DNA from: Protea cynaroides
Taxonomy: Eukaryota > Streptophyta > Magnoliopsida > Proteales > Proteaceae
DNA: 64,000 nucleotides
NCBI GenBank assembly: GCA_028583415.1
Contig: CM053269.1
Coordinates: 79,227,567 to 79,291,566 of the forward strand
Direction: 5' to 3'
How positions within the stretch are numbered: the first letter of the stretch is position 1; each line of letters opens with the position of its first letter. Shown here one piece after another: positions 45,369 to 57,918 of this stretch. The translations under genes were made by a program, and so were the position numbers. The notes beneath the pieces are model-generated. The model made no database searches. It was given only the letters and a program-made list of their open reading frames with translations, and was not told the origin of the DNA.

Positions 45369-47705
45369 TGTCACACCCCAATTCTGCCATAACCAGAAGT
45401 GTGAGTGAACTGGCTCTAAACCACGGTTCACACCAGGATCTCAATAGACTGTGTCAACCAATCATTCCCAAGCAGTCTAACTTAATAAGAGAATAATACA
45501 TAGTAGTGGAATAAAAGATAAATGAACTGAGTACTATGTTGTAATTAAAATAAATATTTAAATTATTCCATCATTCATAAAATTTAAATAATAATTATTA
45601 CATTGTATTAAAAGAAAATAAATCATCACTGGAGAAGAACACAGAATGAGCACTCTCATGATGCATCATGCTCGTCCTCTACAGTCTATGTATCCAGGGC
45701 AGCCACCGTACTGTAAGCTGGGGCAGTCATAAAGTCTTCCACAGTATACCCTGCATCAAGATCTGAAAAAGAAATAGAATATATTCGGGTGAGCTCACAA
45801 CTTAGCTCAGTAAGTACAAGACCAATGCAACACACAGAATGCATGAGATAACATTACAATTTGGGTCAGGTAAAACCTGTAAAATGCTATGGTAAGATTT
45901 GGTGGCCACCGCACCTCCATGCACGAGAATATGAGCACACCCAATAGTCAGGGAACAATCCACACTACTGCTGTTGTCCCACATCATTCACTCCGGTATA
46001 GAGATAGAGCTAGAGTCTGGCGGTTAGGCAATAATCCATACTATCGCATCCTCTCCCTGATACCTTACACCGTACCAATACCTAAACCCCTATTGATAAG
46101 GGCTTGCAAGTGGGTTTCATTTCTAACCAGTCTTAAATGTCAATACAATATCTATGACCCTACCCCAACACGGCTCCATACGACATAGAGATAGGACTCG
46201 AGTCTGGTGGGTAGGATGAACCACAATCCCACGTCCTCCCCCTGATACCCTATTCGTACCAAGTCCGCTAAGGTAAACGGCGATATTATCCTACCCCAGC
46301 ACAACTCCCTACGACATAGGGATAGGGCTCGAGTCTGGTGGGCAGGGTGAACCACAATCCCACGTCCTCCCCCTGATACCCTACTCGCACCGAGTTTGCT
46401 AAGGTAGAAGGCGATACGAGAAAAGTGTTAGTTGTGGATATATCCAGGGCTCACTCTCCTTCACATTCCACACACTAACTAAAAACATACACATGCCTAA
46501 CATCCAACATTCTAGCATATGAAATGCATGATTAGATAATAGCAATTTAACAACTACATGGCATGTGAATATGCACAAACACCAAGCAATACAATTTACA
46601 CATGGATTTAATCACAAAAGCTTACTGTCATTTAATTAATTAGAGTTTGGGGTCTTGTCCCTTACCTGTCACGTGATAACAACTTCGTACAGCGTCACAG
46701 GACCTACTCACGCTGTCTACAAGTCCTACATAGTCATGCCTTTAAATTAGAATTCATTTATTAAGGTTAGAATTTATTTATGAAGGTCACAGCTGGTCAG
46801 AACCATGTTTGGTCAAGCAAACAAGGCTCGAAAGGCATACCGGTCTCAGTATACCGGTCTCAGTAGAGTGAGACCGGTATATACCGGTTGCGGTACATAC
46901 CGGTCTCAGTCAGTGAAACTGGTATTTGCCTACGGTATATATACAGCATGACCTTGTGCCCAACCGGGTATGTCCCACGATTTGGATCCAAGAACCCGAT
47001 CTCGGATCTCCCTCCCTCGTCGGTCTTCGGCTTAGTTTCTAGGGTTTCTCCTAACCCATTCTAAGATCCAAGTATTCTAATGGCGTTCTGGTTGTGACTA
47101 GAATGTCGTATCAAACCAAATCAGATTTAAAAGAAAAACTAGGCTTTAAATCAAAGTCCTAGGATTTTGGATCGCTGCGCCGCTTCACGGCTCCGATCCG
47201 AAATCCTATCATGACTAAGAGAATTGAGCACTTATCGGCAGTGTTCATCGGTTGGAGGTGTGCTCCTACGATGGAAACCCCTTTCTTGAGCGGCCTCCTC
47301 CTTCCTTGCTCCTTCTCAGATCTCTTCAGATGGCTAGGGTTTTGAGAAGGATCAAAGGAGTGTCCAAGCCTTTATTAATAGTGGGAGACCGTTCTTAGGA
47401 ATGTTTCCCACGATTGAAAACTTTCCAAGTTTCAATTCAAAGTGAGGGACCCACTAGAGTCCGTCTCCAGTCGAAACTAAACATACCGGTTGCACATACC
47501 GATCTGACTGACTCAGACCGGTATAGTCATACCGATATACACATACCGGTTGCACATACCAGTCTGACTGACTCAGACCGGTATAGTCAGACCGGTATGA
47601 AGTTTATACAGTTTTTTTACAGGTTTTCATAGCTAAAAAAATGAGTGGTTCATTACCCGGCTTTGCCTTCCGGTCCGGCCCCGAAATTTGCATGTAGGTC
47701 TCACA
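45369..47705 (-). repeat. 3' LTR of element 2 (sense of the element)
   Basis: It is 2337 bp from TGTCACACCCC to GGTCTCACA. Relative to its partner it lacks about 98 bp near 47680, where CGGTCCGG joins CCCCGAAATTTG directly. ACCGGT motifs cluster at 46838-46930 and 47485-47600. Confidence 0.92.
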
Positions 47706-47719
47706 ATTCCCCCTCCCTT
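47706..47719 (-). promoter_or_regulatory. Polypurine tract of element 2
   Basis: The minus strand reads AAGGGAGGGGGAAT immediately upstream of the 3' LTR start TGTGAGACC. Confidence 0.85.
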
Positions 47720-48064
47720 ACAAGAAATTTCGTCCCCGAAATTGTACGTACCTTCAGAGTCGAAAAGATGAGGGTATTCTTGTCGCATGACATCCTCCTC
47801 CTCCTAAGTAATTTCTTTTACGTCTTGACTTTTTGAAACTACTTTGACATAGTGCATAGCTCGCCTTCAAAGCTGTTGTATCTTTTTACTAATTAGCTGG
47901 ATTGGTACTACCTCGAAAGTTAAGTCTTCTGTCAAATCTGGGGGATTTGCAACAAGAATGTGCGAAGGGTCTCTCACGTACTTCTTTAGTAAGGACACGT
48001 GGAAGACGTTGTGGACACTAGACATCACTGGTGGCAATGCAAGTTGATAGGCCACTTTTCGCAT
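47720..48064 (-). pseudogene. Integrase C-terminal and chromodomain remnant, element 2
   Basis: The minus strand contains VFHVSLLKKYVRDPSH and LTFEVVPIQLISKKIQQL, then a stop, MHYVKV, and an acidic stretch with a second stop where tryptophan is expected, ending near DVMRQEYPHLF. This is the same tail as in element 1, and its aromatic positions are lost in both. Confidence 0.78.
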
Positions 48065-49281
48065 CGAGACAGAATTTCATATGGTCCCACATCTCTAGGA
48101 CACAGTTTTCCTTTACTTTCGAACCGCTTTAGGCCTCTTACTGGTGACACCTTCAAGAACACTTTGTCACCAACTGTAAATTCAAGGTCTCGTCTCCTAT
48201 TATCAGCATAGTGCTTTTGACGCACTTGAGCTGTCTTTACTCGATTCTTAATTGGATCCACTGCCTTGCAAGTTTCTTCCACAAATTCTGGCCCTACGAT
48301 TCATCTTTCGCCCACTTCGTCCCACAATAATGGTGTTCGACATTTCTTACCATACAAGGCCTCATATGGGGCCATTTGAATCATGGCCTGGTAGCTATTG
48401 TTGTAGGCAAACTCAATGAGGGAAAGCTTCTCATCCCAAGCCCCCTTAAAGTTGATAGCACATGTGCGAAGCATATCTTCTAGGATCTGGATGGTCCTCT
48501 CTGACTGACCATCCGTTTGAGGGTGGAAGGCTGTACTGAATTTTAGTTTCATTCCCATGGCCTTCTGTAGCCCCTCCCAGAACTTCGATGTGAAGCATGG
48601 ATCTCTATCAGATACTATGCTCTCTGGGACACCGTGCAGTCTGACTATATTGTCCACATATAATTTTGCCAACTTGTCCATGGTGTATTGCGGTCTGACA
48701 GGAATAAATCTAGCGGTCTTGGTAAGGCGATCTACAACTACCCAAACAACATCCACTGACCTCGGAGTCATAGGTAGACCAGTGACAAAATCCATGGTAA
48801 TACAATTCCATTTCCATGCTGACTCTGGTAACGGTTGCAATAATCCTACGGGCCTCTGTCTTTCTGCTTTGACTTACTGGCAGTTTAAACATTAAAACAC
48901 ATATTGGGCCACATCTGCTTTCATACCCCTCCACTAGTACAATCTCTTCAGGTCATGGTACATCTTGGTGCTCCCAGGATGTACTGAATATGGAGTGGAG
49001 TGCGCTTCCAACATGATTCGGTTTCTGATTTTCAGATCTTCATTCTCAGGTATGCATAAATCCCCATGATATCTGAGTACCTTGTCTGCATCCAAGGTGA
49101 AATCAGGGTTGGCTCGACCCTTTTCCAAATCTTCTTGAACTGTCCTGAGGTATGGGTCCTGTAGGACTGCTGCTTTTATTTCTTCCTTCAGGTCAGGCAA
49201 AATCTTCAGTGCTGCAAACATAAGGGTAAACTGGTGTATCAACCCTTGCTCAATAGGATCATCTGCTGACTTTATTAAGAG
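48065..49281 (-). pseudogene. Integrase, element 2 (broken at the ends)
   Basis: The core is open at 48301-48840 on the minus strand. MDFVTGLPMTP carries the first catalytic Asp, GVPESIVSDRDPCF the second, and GQSERTIQILEDML the Glu of the D,D,E triad. The zinc-binding N-terminal region (48934-49242, with HPGSTKMYHDLKRLY) is in another frame, separated by stops near 48900. An active enzyme is unlikely without repair of these breaks. Confidence 0.85.
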
Positions 49282-50713
49282 CTATTTTTCATCCTCTGAT
49301 GAGCCAGAAACGGCAGCACAGAATGCTGCATTTGTACTTGGCCTTGCTTCAGGGTTCGATGCCCATTTCCTGCTCAGAGCATCAGCTACAATGTTAGCTT
49401 TACCAGGGTGATACTGAATGTCACAGTCGTAGTCCTTGAGTAATTCTAACCACCTCCTCTGCCTCATGTTCAGGTCTTTTTGGGTGAAAAGGTACGTCAG
49501 GCTTTTGTGGTCAGACTTAATCTAGAATTTCTCACCATACAAGTAATGCCTCCAAGTCTTGATAGCATGAAAGACCGCTGCTAACTCTAGGTCATGTGTA
49601 GGGTAGTTCTTTTCATGCTCCTTCAGTTGTCTTAAGGCGTAGGCTATCACCTGTTCTCCTTGCGTCAGCACACAACTCAGTCCCAAACCTGAAGCATCTG
49701 TGTATAGTGTGAATGGAAGGCCTGGAGCTGGAATAGTAAATATAAGTGTTGATACCAATCTTGACTTTAGTGTCTGGAAGCATTTCTCATATTCTTCAGT
49801 CCATATGAACTTCTCCCCCTTTTTGGTCAACCTGGTGAGTGGAACAGCAATCTTGGAATAATCCTTCACAAACCTTCTGTAGTATCCAGCTAAGCCTAGG
49901 AAGCTACGTATTTCAACAACTGTCTTCGGTGCCTCCCATCCTACTATGGCTGAAATTTTGCTGGGATCTACCTTAATTCTTTTAACGGACACCACGTGAC
50001 CTAGGAAGGCCATTTCATTTAACCAAAATTTACATTTCTTGAATTTCGCATAGAGCTTCTCTCTTCTTAGTCTTTGTAATGCTGCTCTTAAATGCACTGC
50101 TTGTGTCTCCTTGTGTAGAATATCGTCTATGAATACGATAATCGATGTATCCAACATATCATGGAATACTCGGTTCATTAGCTCCATAAACAATGCAGGT
50201 GCGTTAATCAACCGAAAGGACATTACAAGGAACTCATAGTGTCCATATCTCGTCTTGAAAGCTGTTTTGGGAATGTCTGCCTCCTTTATTTTGAGTTGAT
50301 GGTACCCTGACCTCAGATCAATCTTTGAGAATACACTCGACCCTTGCAGTTGATCAAACAAATAATCTATTCTTGGTAGTGGGTATCTGTTCTTGATGGT
50401 GAGCTTGTTTAACTCTCGATAGTCCATACAAAGACGTACGCTACTATCCTTCTTCTTGACAAAAAGTACGGGTCCTCCCCAAGGTGAGATACTTGGCCTT
50501 ATAAATCCCTTGTCTAACAGTTCTTGCAGCTAAGTTTTCAACTCCTTCAACTCCGTAGGAGCCATCCGATGCCACCCCTGGTAGGAGATTTATCACAAAC
50601 TCAGTAGCCCTATCAGGTGGTAATCCGGGTAGGTCTTCTGGAAATACATCAGGAAATTTCCGTACCACTTCGATAGCCTCCATTCTTGGCAAGTCAGCGG
50701 TAACGTCCACCAC
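49282..50713 (-). pseudogene. Reverse transcriptase and RNase H, element 2
   Basis: A 301-codon open frame (49522-50427) contains LNKLTIKNRYPLPRIDYL, SVFSKIDLRSGYHQ, the VFIDDIL catalytic box, the connection domain GYYRRFVKDYSKIAVPLT, and RNase H TLYTDASGLGLSCVLTQ with LELAAVFHAIKTWRHYL. A short deletion after FIDDIL removes the usual VYSK residues. An in-frame stop near 49521 separates the RNase H end (RQRRWLELLKDYDCDIQYHP and ADALSRK at 49282-49467). The N-terminal RT portion (50444-50713) is in another frame. Confidence 0.88.
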
Positions 50714-51159
50714 TGATACAAGGTATCATACTCCTCCTTTCTCTAAGCACTTCCTTGCTTTTAGGGCTGAGAGTATAAGCTTTCTCTTTCTAGGCAGCTT
50801 AGTCCCTTTAAAGTTGAATTCTGACCCTTCACTGTCCTTGAACACCAACTTCTTCTCAGCACATAATAGGTTTGCTAAATGTTTAGATAACCAGTCCATG
50901 CCCAGAATGACATCAAAATTTGACATCTCCAGCTGGACTAGATAGACTTCCAACTCTCGTCCTTCAATAAGCACTGGGCAAGGCCCATAATATTCTTCTA
51001 ATACCACCTCCATTCCCATGGGGCACCGAACTAACAAACTGGATTCCAAAGTCTTGATGGGTTGATCTAGTCCTTTTTCGAATGACACGTACACAAAGGA
51101 ATGGGTGGCTCCCGAGTCAAACAAGACTCTGGCGGGTAATCCTGCTATATTTACTATAC
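50714..51159 (-). pseudogene. Aspartic protease, element 2
   Basis: The open minus-strand frame shows IAGLPARVLFDSGATHSF with an intact DSG active site, then GRELEVYLVQLEMSNFDV and the GMDWLSKHLANLLCAEKK linker. The enzyme would cut the Gag-Pol polyprotein. It is in frame with gag only if the 81 nt at 51160-51240 are removed. Confidence 0.85.
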
Positions 51160-51240
51160 CTGAGGTTTTCAAAATTTTCCCTTAGTTTCAAATGCACAAA
51201 CAATTAATGCAGCAGTTAAGGAGTAAGTATAAAATCATAC
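51160..51240 (-). other. Candidate GT-AG intron between gag and protease, element 2
   Basis: On the minus strand the donor GTATGA follows GTTACAA, and the acceptor CCTCAG precedes GTATAG. The 81 nt contain in-frame stops, but the flanking gag and protease frames join without a shift when they are removed. Size and borders match the 80-nt block of element 1. Confidence 0.5.
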
Positions 51241-52430
51241 TTGTAACCACATCTGGTGATGCGACTGCCTCCTCTGTAGTAACAGCATATACCTTGCCTT
51301 GCTGCTGCTCCCTCTTTGGTTGTGGGCAGGTTCTGGCATAATGTCCCACCTGTTGGCAATTATAACACTTGATACTAGTGTTTTACCCCGCTACATGTGG
51401 TGTCACTGCAAGAGCTGGTCTGGGAGGCACTGTGCTAGCTGGTGGCCTGAATGGACGGTATGGTATGTTGCTTCTTCCGCCTTGGACCTCAGGGTTAGGC
51501 CTCTTCAGACCCCTATTTTGTGCAAAGAAGCTATCTCTCTGGCTTGCTTCGATGACTCGAGCCACCTATACAACTTCATTATATATCTTCAATCCTCGTC
51601 CCAGCACATGCTCTCTTATAACACCCCGAAGACTCATAGTGAAACGGCGAGTCTTTGTTTCTTCCTCCTGCATACTGGTTGGAGCGAAGAAGAATAACTC
51701 CTCATACCTCTGTTGGTATGCTTCTACGGTCATTTGGGATTGCTGCAAGTTAAGGAACTCCCTTTTCCATCTGATCACGAAAACTCCTGGGAAAATATTT
51801 GTCAAAGAAAGCTTCCTTAAATATTGGCCAAGTGATTATCTGGTGCTTTGTCTCCAGATACGCCCTTATTGAGTTCCACCATCCATTGGCTTCCTCCTTC
51901 AGCATGTGGGTCGCATATAATACTTTTTCCCCATCTTGACACTCCATTAGGTGGAAGTTCTTCTCCATTTCAGCTATCCACTGTGCTGGCCACAGTGTTT
52001 TCCCTAGATTTCCTGTAAAAGTTGGTGGCTTGAGCTTTAAGAATCCATCCACTGCTCTAGAAAGACTACTCCGTGCAAATGGGACCTGTCCATGTGGTGC
52101 TTGTCCATACCCTGTCTGACCATACCATTGTGGCTGGTAAGAGTAGCCACTCTGATTTGCTCCCTGATTCCCACCATAGTATACACCCTGATATCGACCT
52201 TGATATCCACCCTGATCCTGGTTAGGGATGGGCGTTCCTGTAACTGTGTGGGGAACCGTATTGGGTTGGTTCTGTTGTTGTGGTCCCTTAGTAGCTGTAC
52301 TAACCCCCACTGGTACCGCATGTACATTCTCAACATTTGTGGATGGCATGTATGCAGGTGCCGGCACAGCCCCAGGTGGCCTAAACGTTTTCAACATTTC
52401 GTCGAAAAACTTCTTCTGTTGTGCCTCCAT
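51241..52430 (-). pseudogene. gag, element 2
   Basis: It starts with MEAQQKKFFDEMLKTF at 52430. A Gln/Tyr/Gly-rich region follows, then the gag core (HMLKEEANGWWNSIRAYL, FFDKYFPRSFRDQME) and the zinc knuckle CYNCQQVGHYAR near 51325-51370. Frameshifts near 51770 and 51565 and another near 51385 break it. It has the N-terminal codons that element 1 lacks. Confidence 0.87.
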
Positions 52431-52728
52431 GTGAGTGATTAAATTATATGTGGTTTATTTTTGTTAACAGAGTAACTGTCCAACTTGTGGACTGTACTCT
52501 GTCGTATACTTTATATTTATTTATGTTTCTATTGTTAAAAAGTTTAATTGGTTTTCTTCTAAAACTTCTATGCTTAAAATTTCTCTTCATTAATAGTATG
52601 TTATGCTTTCTCTTTTTAGTCTCAGGCATTAAACAAGCTTATGGTGTGTTTTTATTAAAGTTTTTAATTTCCTACCCAGCTCATTGGATACAATTAGATG
52701 CAGAATGATTAGTTGGACAGAGCCTAGG

Positions 52729-52740
52729 GCTCTGATGCCA
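52729..52740 (-). promoter_or_regulatory. Primer-binding site for initiator-Met tRNA, element 2
   Basis: TGGCATCAGAGC on the minus strand, three bases from the LTR edge at 52744. It has one mismatch to the usual TGGTATCAGAGC. Confidence 0.87.
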
Positions 52741-52743
52741 AGT

Positions 52744-55192
52744 TGTCACACCCCAATTTTGGCTGAACCAGAAGTGTGAGTGAACCGGCTCTAAACCACG
52801 GTTCACACCAGGATCTCAATAGACTGTGTCAACCAATCATTCCCAAGCAGTCTAACTTAATAAGAGAATAATACATAGTAGTGGAATAAAAGATAAATGA
52901 ACTGAGTACTATGTTGTAATTAAAATAAATATTTAAATTATTCCATCATTCATAAAATTTAAATAATAATTATTACATTGTATTAAAAGAAAATAAATCA
53001 TCACTGGAGGAAAACACAGAATGAGCACTCGCATGATGCATCATGCTCGTCCTCTACAGTCTGTGTATCCAGGGAAGCCACTGTACTGTAAGCTGGGGCA
53101 GTCATAAAGTCTTCCACAGTATACCCTGCATCAAGATCTGAAAAAGAAATAGAATATATTCGGGTGAGCTCACAACTTAGCTCAGTAAGTACAAGACCAA
53201 TGCAACACACAGAATGCATGAGATAACATTACAATTTGGGTCAGGTAAAACCTGTAAAATGCTATGGTAAGATTTAGTGGCCACCGCACCTCCATGCACG
53301 AGAGTGTGAGCAAACCCAATAGTCAGGCAACAATCCACACTACTGCTGTTGCCCCACATCACTCACTCCGATATAGAGATAGAGCTAGAGTCTGGTAGTT
53401 AGGCAACAATCCACACTATCACGTTCTCTCCCTGATACCTTACACCGTACCAATACCTAAACCCCTATTGGCAAGGGCTTGCAAGTGGGTTCCGTTTCCA
53501 ACCAGTCCTAAATGTCAATACAATATCTATGGCCCTACCCCAACACGGATCCCTACGACATAGAGATAGGACTCGAGTCTGGTGGGTAGGATGAACCACA
53601 ATCCCACGTCCTCTCCCTGATACCCTATTCGCACCAAGTCCGTTAAGGTAAACGGTGATATTACCCTACCCCAGCACAACTCCCTACGACATAGGGATAG
53701 GGCTCGAGTATGGTGGGCAGGGTGAACCACAATCCCACATCCTCCCCCTAATACCCTACTCGCATCGAGTTTGCTAAGGTAGAAGGCAATACGAGAAAAG
53801 TGTTAGTTGTGGATATATCCAGGGCTCACTCTCCTTCACATTCCACACACTAACTAAAAACATACACATGCCTAACATCCAACATTCTAGCATATGAAAT
53901 GCATGATTAGATAATAGCAATTTAACAACTACATGGCATGTGAATATGCACAAACACCAAGCAATACAATTTACACATGGATTTAATCACAAAAGCTTAC
54001 TGTCATTTAATTAATTAGAGTTTGGGGTCTTGTCCCTTACCTGTCACGTGATAACAACTTCGTACAACGTCACAGGACCTACTCACACTGTCTACAAGTC
54101 CTACATAGTCATGTCTTTAAGTTAGAATTCATTTATTAAGGTTAGAATTCATTTATGAAGGTCACAGCTGGTCAGAACCATGTTTGGTCAAGCAAACAAG
54201 GCTCGGAAGGCATACCGGTCTCAGTATACCGGTCTCAGTAGAGTGAGACCGGTATGGTCACACCGGTGTATACCGGTTGCGGTACATACCGGTCTCAGTC
54301 AGTGAGACTGGTATGTGCTTGCGGTATATATACCGCATGACCTTGTGTCCAACCGGGTATGTCCCGCGGTTTGGATCCAAGAACCCGATCTCAGATCTCC
54401 CTCCCTCGTCGGTCTTCTGCTTAGTTTCTTGGGTTTCTCCTAACCCATTCTAAGATCCAAGTATTCTAATGGCCTTCTGGTTGTGACTAGAATGTCGTAT
54501 CAAACCAAATCAGATTTAAAAAAAAAAACTAGGCTTTAAATCAAAGTCCTAGGATTTTGGATCGCTGCGCCGCTTCATGGCTCCGATCCAAAATCCTATC
54601 ATGACTAAGAGAATTGAGCACTTATCGGCGGTGTTCATCGGTTGGCGGCATGCTCCTACGATGGAAACCCCTTTCTTGAGCGGCCTCCTCCTTCCTTACT
54701 CCTTCTCAGATCTCTTCAGACGGCTAGGGTTTTGAGAAGGGTCAAAGGAGTGTCCAAGCCTTTATTAATAGTGGGAGACCATTCTTAGGAATGTATCCCA
54801 CGATTGAAAACTTTCCAAGTTTCATTTCGGAGTGAGGGACCCGCTAGAGTCCGTCTCCAGCCGAAACTAAACATACCGGTCGCACATACCGGTTTGACTG
54901 ACTCAGACCGGTATAGTCAGACCGGTATACACATACCGATTGCACATACCAGTCTGACTGACTCAGACCGGTATAGTCAGACCAGTATGAAGTTTATATA
55001 GTTTTTCACAGGTTTTCATACCTAAAAAAATGAGTGGTTCATCACCCGGCTTTGCCTTCCGGTCCGGTTATGATTGGAATACCTGTCACCATATAAAACC
55101 ATGGGTTAGACCCGGTTTTTAGAACACGATTCTTACAACTCTACCACCCTTAAAAGAAATTTCGTCCCCGAAATTTGCATGTAGGTCTCACA
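52744..55192 (-). repeat. 5' LTR of element 2 (sense of the element)
   Basis: It is 2449 bp. Near its outer end (55131-55160) it contains an LTR start plus polypurine tract of the element 1 type (CTTACA then ACTCTACCACCCTTAAAAG), so its 5' edge lies about 55 bp further out than the ancestral edge. ACCGGT motifs cluster at 54212-54325 and 54870-54990. Confidence 0.92.
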
Positions 55193-55197
55193 TATTC

Positions 55198-56729
55198 AAT
55201 ACTCTACTTTTAACTGTCTACATAGCAGGGGGTATATACACCCAGTTTATCCAGCATAAAACTAAGAGGGCATACATGTGTCAGGAATTCAGGTACTAAT
55301 TAGTAGTGTTCAGCACACGCTGCACACCACGCTTAACCCGCACCCACAGAAAGCAAACAGTTACAGTTTTAGGCTTATAACAATGCCCTATAATTTTAGC
55401 ACAGGCTAGTCAGACATTCAACATTCATTACCTACACTAACATATATAAGTACAAGAATTAAACAATGCAAAGCACATATATAAGGTTGGAAGGCTTACA
55501 ACCCTAGTGTGTATTTCTTGGTACTCTGAGTAGTCTCTGGAGCAACTCTGTACAGGCTGGTAGACCTCTAAAATCCAATGAAATCTTCTATTTGCTTCAC
55601 TAATCGAAAGACTTCTTCAAGTGGATAGACAAGGTAAAACCCTTCTTGTCTACTCTCTTTCCTTTCATACACCACACCTCTCTCAAGAACCTTCAATAGC
55701 TTTCAATGTTGGTAGAACTTGATTTTCAAAGCTCATCTTCACTCACAAGCTTCCATTCTCCTTCTTACAGCCCACAATCACCATTGATTTACAGTAATGG
55801 TTGGTGATTCAAAGCCAAAAAACCCTAGAAACCACCTTCCCCTCACTTGTATTCAATGCAGCAAATACACAATAGAACCCTTCATTTACCTCCTCTAAAG
55901 CTTTCCCAAGCTCTCACAATCACCATTAATAGCCAACCATTTTTTAAGGTCTTCAATAGACTCAATGACATCTCATACAATCCATAGAAAGTGAATGATA
56001 GGAAATGATCCTCAATGCAAGACCAAACCGAAACCCTAGCTTGGTATTTCGATTAAAACAAAATAGCTTCTTTTCTAAGCTTTCCTTACTTCCAATAATA
56101 GCTCATAGCAATTTTAGCTTATAAAATGCTCCAGTGAACCCTCAATGACCTCCTTGAAGGTTAGTGTAGATGTTTGATACATTGAAACTCAACAAAACCA
56201 TTTAAGAGAGGTTTTTCCCCCCAAATCCAGAGCCCCTACTCTGTTCTTCGTCCCTTTTCTTCCTCAGATTGTAGAGCATTCAAAAATGAGCTCGCAGCAT
56301 TTTGAATCGTCCGATTTGGAGTCAAGATGGCCGAGATATGGCCGTTACAGTCTCCGCCAATGAGATCATAACAAAAAGCATTTTTACTCATAACCATGCA
56401 CTGCCGTAACACCAGATCATTCCTAGTGCTGACAAGTCAGAAGCTCTGTCGATTTCTCATTGGGCGTCTCAAGAATCTTTTCAAACGGCCGTTGGATCGA
56501 TCATAAAAAGGCAAAATAGTCTCACGACTGTTAGATCTGTCAGATGGCGTCAGGTGGCGATCGGTTTATCAAACGGCCATTCCATAGGGATCAGGAGGGC
56601 TGCTTCACAGTACACGCGCATCACACAATCATAAACCAGGTTTCATGCTTTGCGGATCACCTTATAAAATTACCTCGGACCAATGAAATGCTTCGTGGGA
56701 GCATTCTGACACGACTTCCGCGATACACT
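55198..56729. other. MULE interior (right copy), no gene seen
   Basis: The reverse complement of left-arm 27730-29217. AT-rich with short frames only. I see no transposase and no recognised captured gene. Confidence 0.45.
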
Positions 56730-57179
56730 TTAGCCCGAAAATTTTTCATCCATCAGATCGGCATATTTCCTACGTGGCTCATTATAAACCATAGATCTTG
56801 AATAAAATCCTTTTTGCATACCGAAAATGCCCCTGAATGGGTTGGCTAATGGCGTCTGATCATTTTCTCTCTTGGACTTTCGACAAGCACCTGGTGTGCG
56901 GGCGGTCCTGCTGCTAGGGAGCCATGGGCATGCTTGCTCGCGGGCCTGCTTCCGGCATAGGCGGCTTGCGGGGTTGTGTGCCATGGCTGCTGCGCAGTTG
57001 CAGCAAAGCTTGCATGGCCGTGGCCCTTGCCGGTTGGGGTTGTGCTTCTGGCCTGCGGGCCTTGCGGCATGGCAGCGGTGCTGCTGGCCTGTGGCACGCG
57101 GCATGGCTGCTGCTGCTGGCTTCTGTTGCCTTGGGGCCTTGGCTGCGGGGCTAGCAGCCATGGTGGCAAGCCACCTCAC
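56730..57179 (-). other. GC-rich 149-codon open frame inside the MULE (right copy)
   Basis: The minus-strand frame starts MRWLATMAASPAAKAPRQ and is rich in Ala, Arg, Gln and Pro with several Cys, ending ADLMDEKFSG. It is open here and interrupted in the left copy. I do not recognise it. Its base composition contrasts with the AT-rich MULE around it, which suggests capture from elsewhere, but composition alone could create such a frame. Confidence 0.35.
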
Positions 57180-57660
57180 CCGTGGGTCCCACCCAACTCT
57201 TCTTTCTCTCTCTTCATTCTCTCTCTCTTTTTATCATTAATTTGCCTGTGTGGGTGCTGTACACATCACCATAGGGTCCACACACATTCTGTCACTTGTC
57301 GAAACTTCTACTGCCCAATCAACTCAATGTAGAGTACTGTAGAATACACATACTAGGCAGTTTCATCTTTTCTATTGTACTGACACCAATGCCACTTGCA
57401 CATGCACTCTCTCTCCTATACTAATGCCCTTTCCCCTCATTTCTCTGACTATGTGCACACCAATACTGCCACATCAACCAAGTTGCCAATAATGACAACA
57501 CATGGCCGACAAACCTTTCATCACCGTTCGATCAAAATTGAAACACATGTCCTTCATCCAATGAACTCAGCTGGGTCACCTGTTGATACCACAACAGGTG
57601 ACTTTTTGGATCCTTCCTTCTCAAAGAGGCATAGGGATCCTCTATTTGACTGCTAAGCGG

Positions 57661-57746
57661 CGGTGAGGATCACGACATCTCATAAGGCATTTGATTGTAA
57701 AACAACAATGTCTTGATGCCTTATGAGAGGCCGGGATCTTCACTGC
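57661..57746. repeat. Hairpin-forming inverted repeat (right copy)
   Basis: GGTGAGGATCACGACATCTC ... AAGGCAT pairs with ATGCCTTATGAGAGGC ... GATC, mirroring 26641-26726. Differences between the two arms of the hairpin are preserved in both copies. Confidence 0.6.
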
Positions 57747-57918
57747 CCGCTTGCAACCAGAAGAAGATCCCGGTCCCTCAAAAAGAGAAGTGGTGCTTCT
57801 GAAAATACTAGGGACTAATACCAAGAGACATAGTAAGAGATGTGTCAACTGAAAAGTTTCTTCACCTTTGGAATCACTTGTATGGATCATTGTTGGACAG
57901 TTTCTTTCAAAACTATTA

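Larger units (their letters stand above)
45369..55192 (-). mobile_element. Ty3/gypsy chromovirus (Del/Tekay-like), element 2
   Basis: A 9.8 kb element with TG...CA ends and the 5-bp duplication TATTC (45364-45368, 55193-55197). The empty site is seen in the left arm near 29217-29225. The order on the minus strand is 5' LTR (52744-55192), primer site, gag, candidate intron, protease, RT, RNase H, integrase, chromodomain-like tail, polypurine tract, 3' LTR (45369-47705). It is better preserved than element 1: protease and RT-RNase H are nearly open. Frameshifts in gag and stops in the chromodomain make it inactive. The LTRs are similar to each other and only distantly so to element 1, apart from shared modules. 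Confidence 0.94.
44149..57613. mobile_element. 3.7 kb Mutator-like element (right copy) with a nested retrotransposon
   Basis: The termini GGATCCAAATCATCGCC and GACTTTTTGGATCC match the left copy in inverted order. The flanking 9-mers are TACCTTCTC (44140-44148) and TTCCTTCTC (57614-57622), one base apart. Subtracting the 9.8 kb retrotransposon and its duplication leaves about 3.64 kb, close to the 3.70 kb of the left copy. No transposase is visible. Confidence 0.85.
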
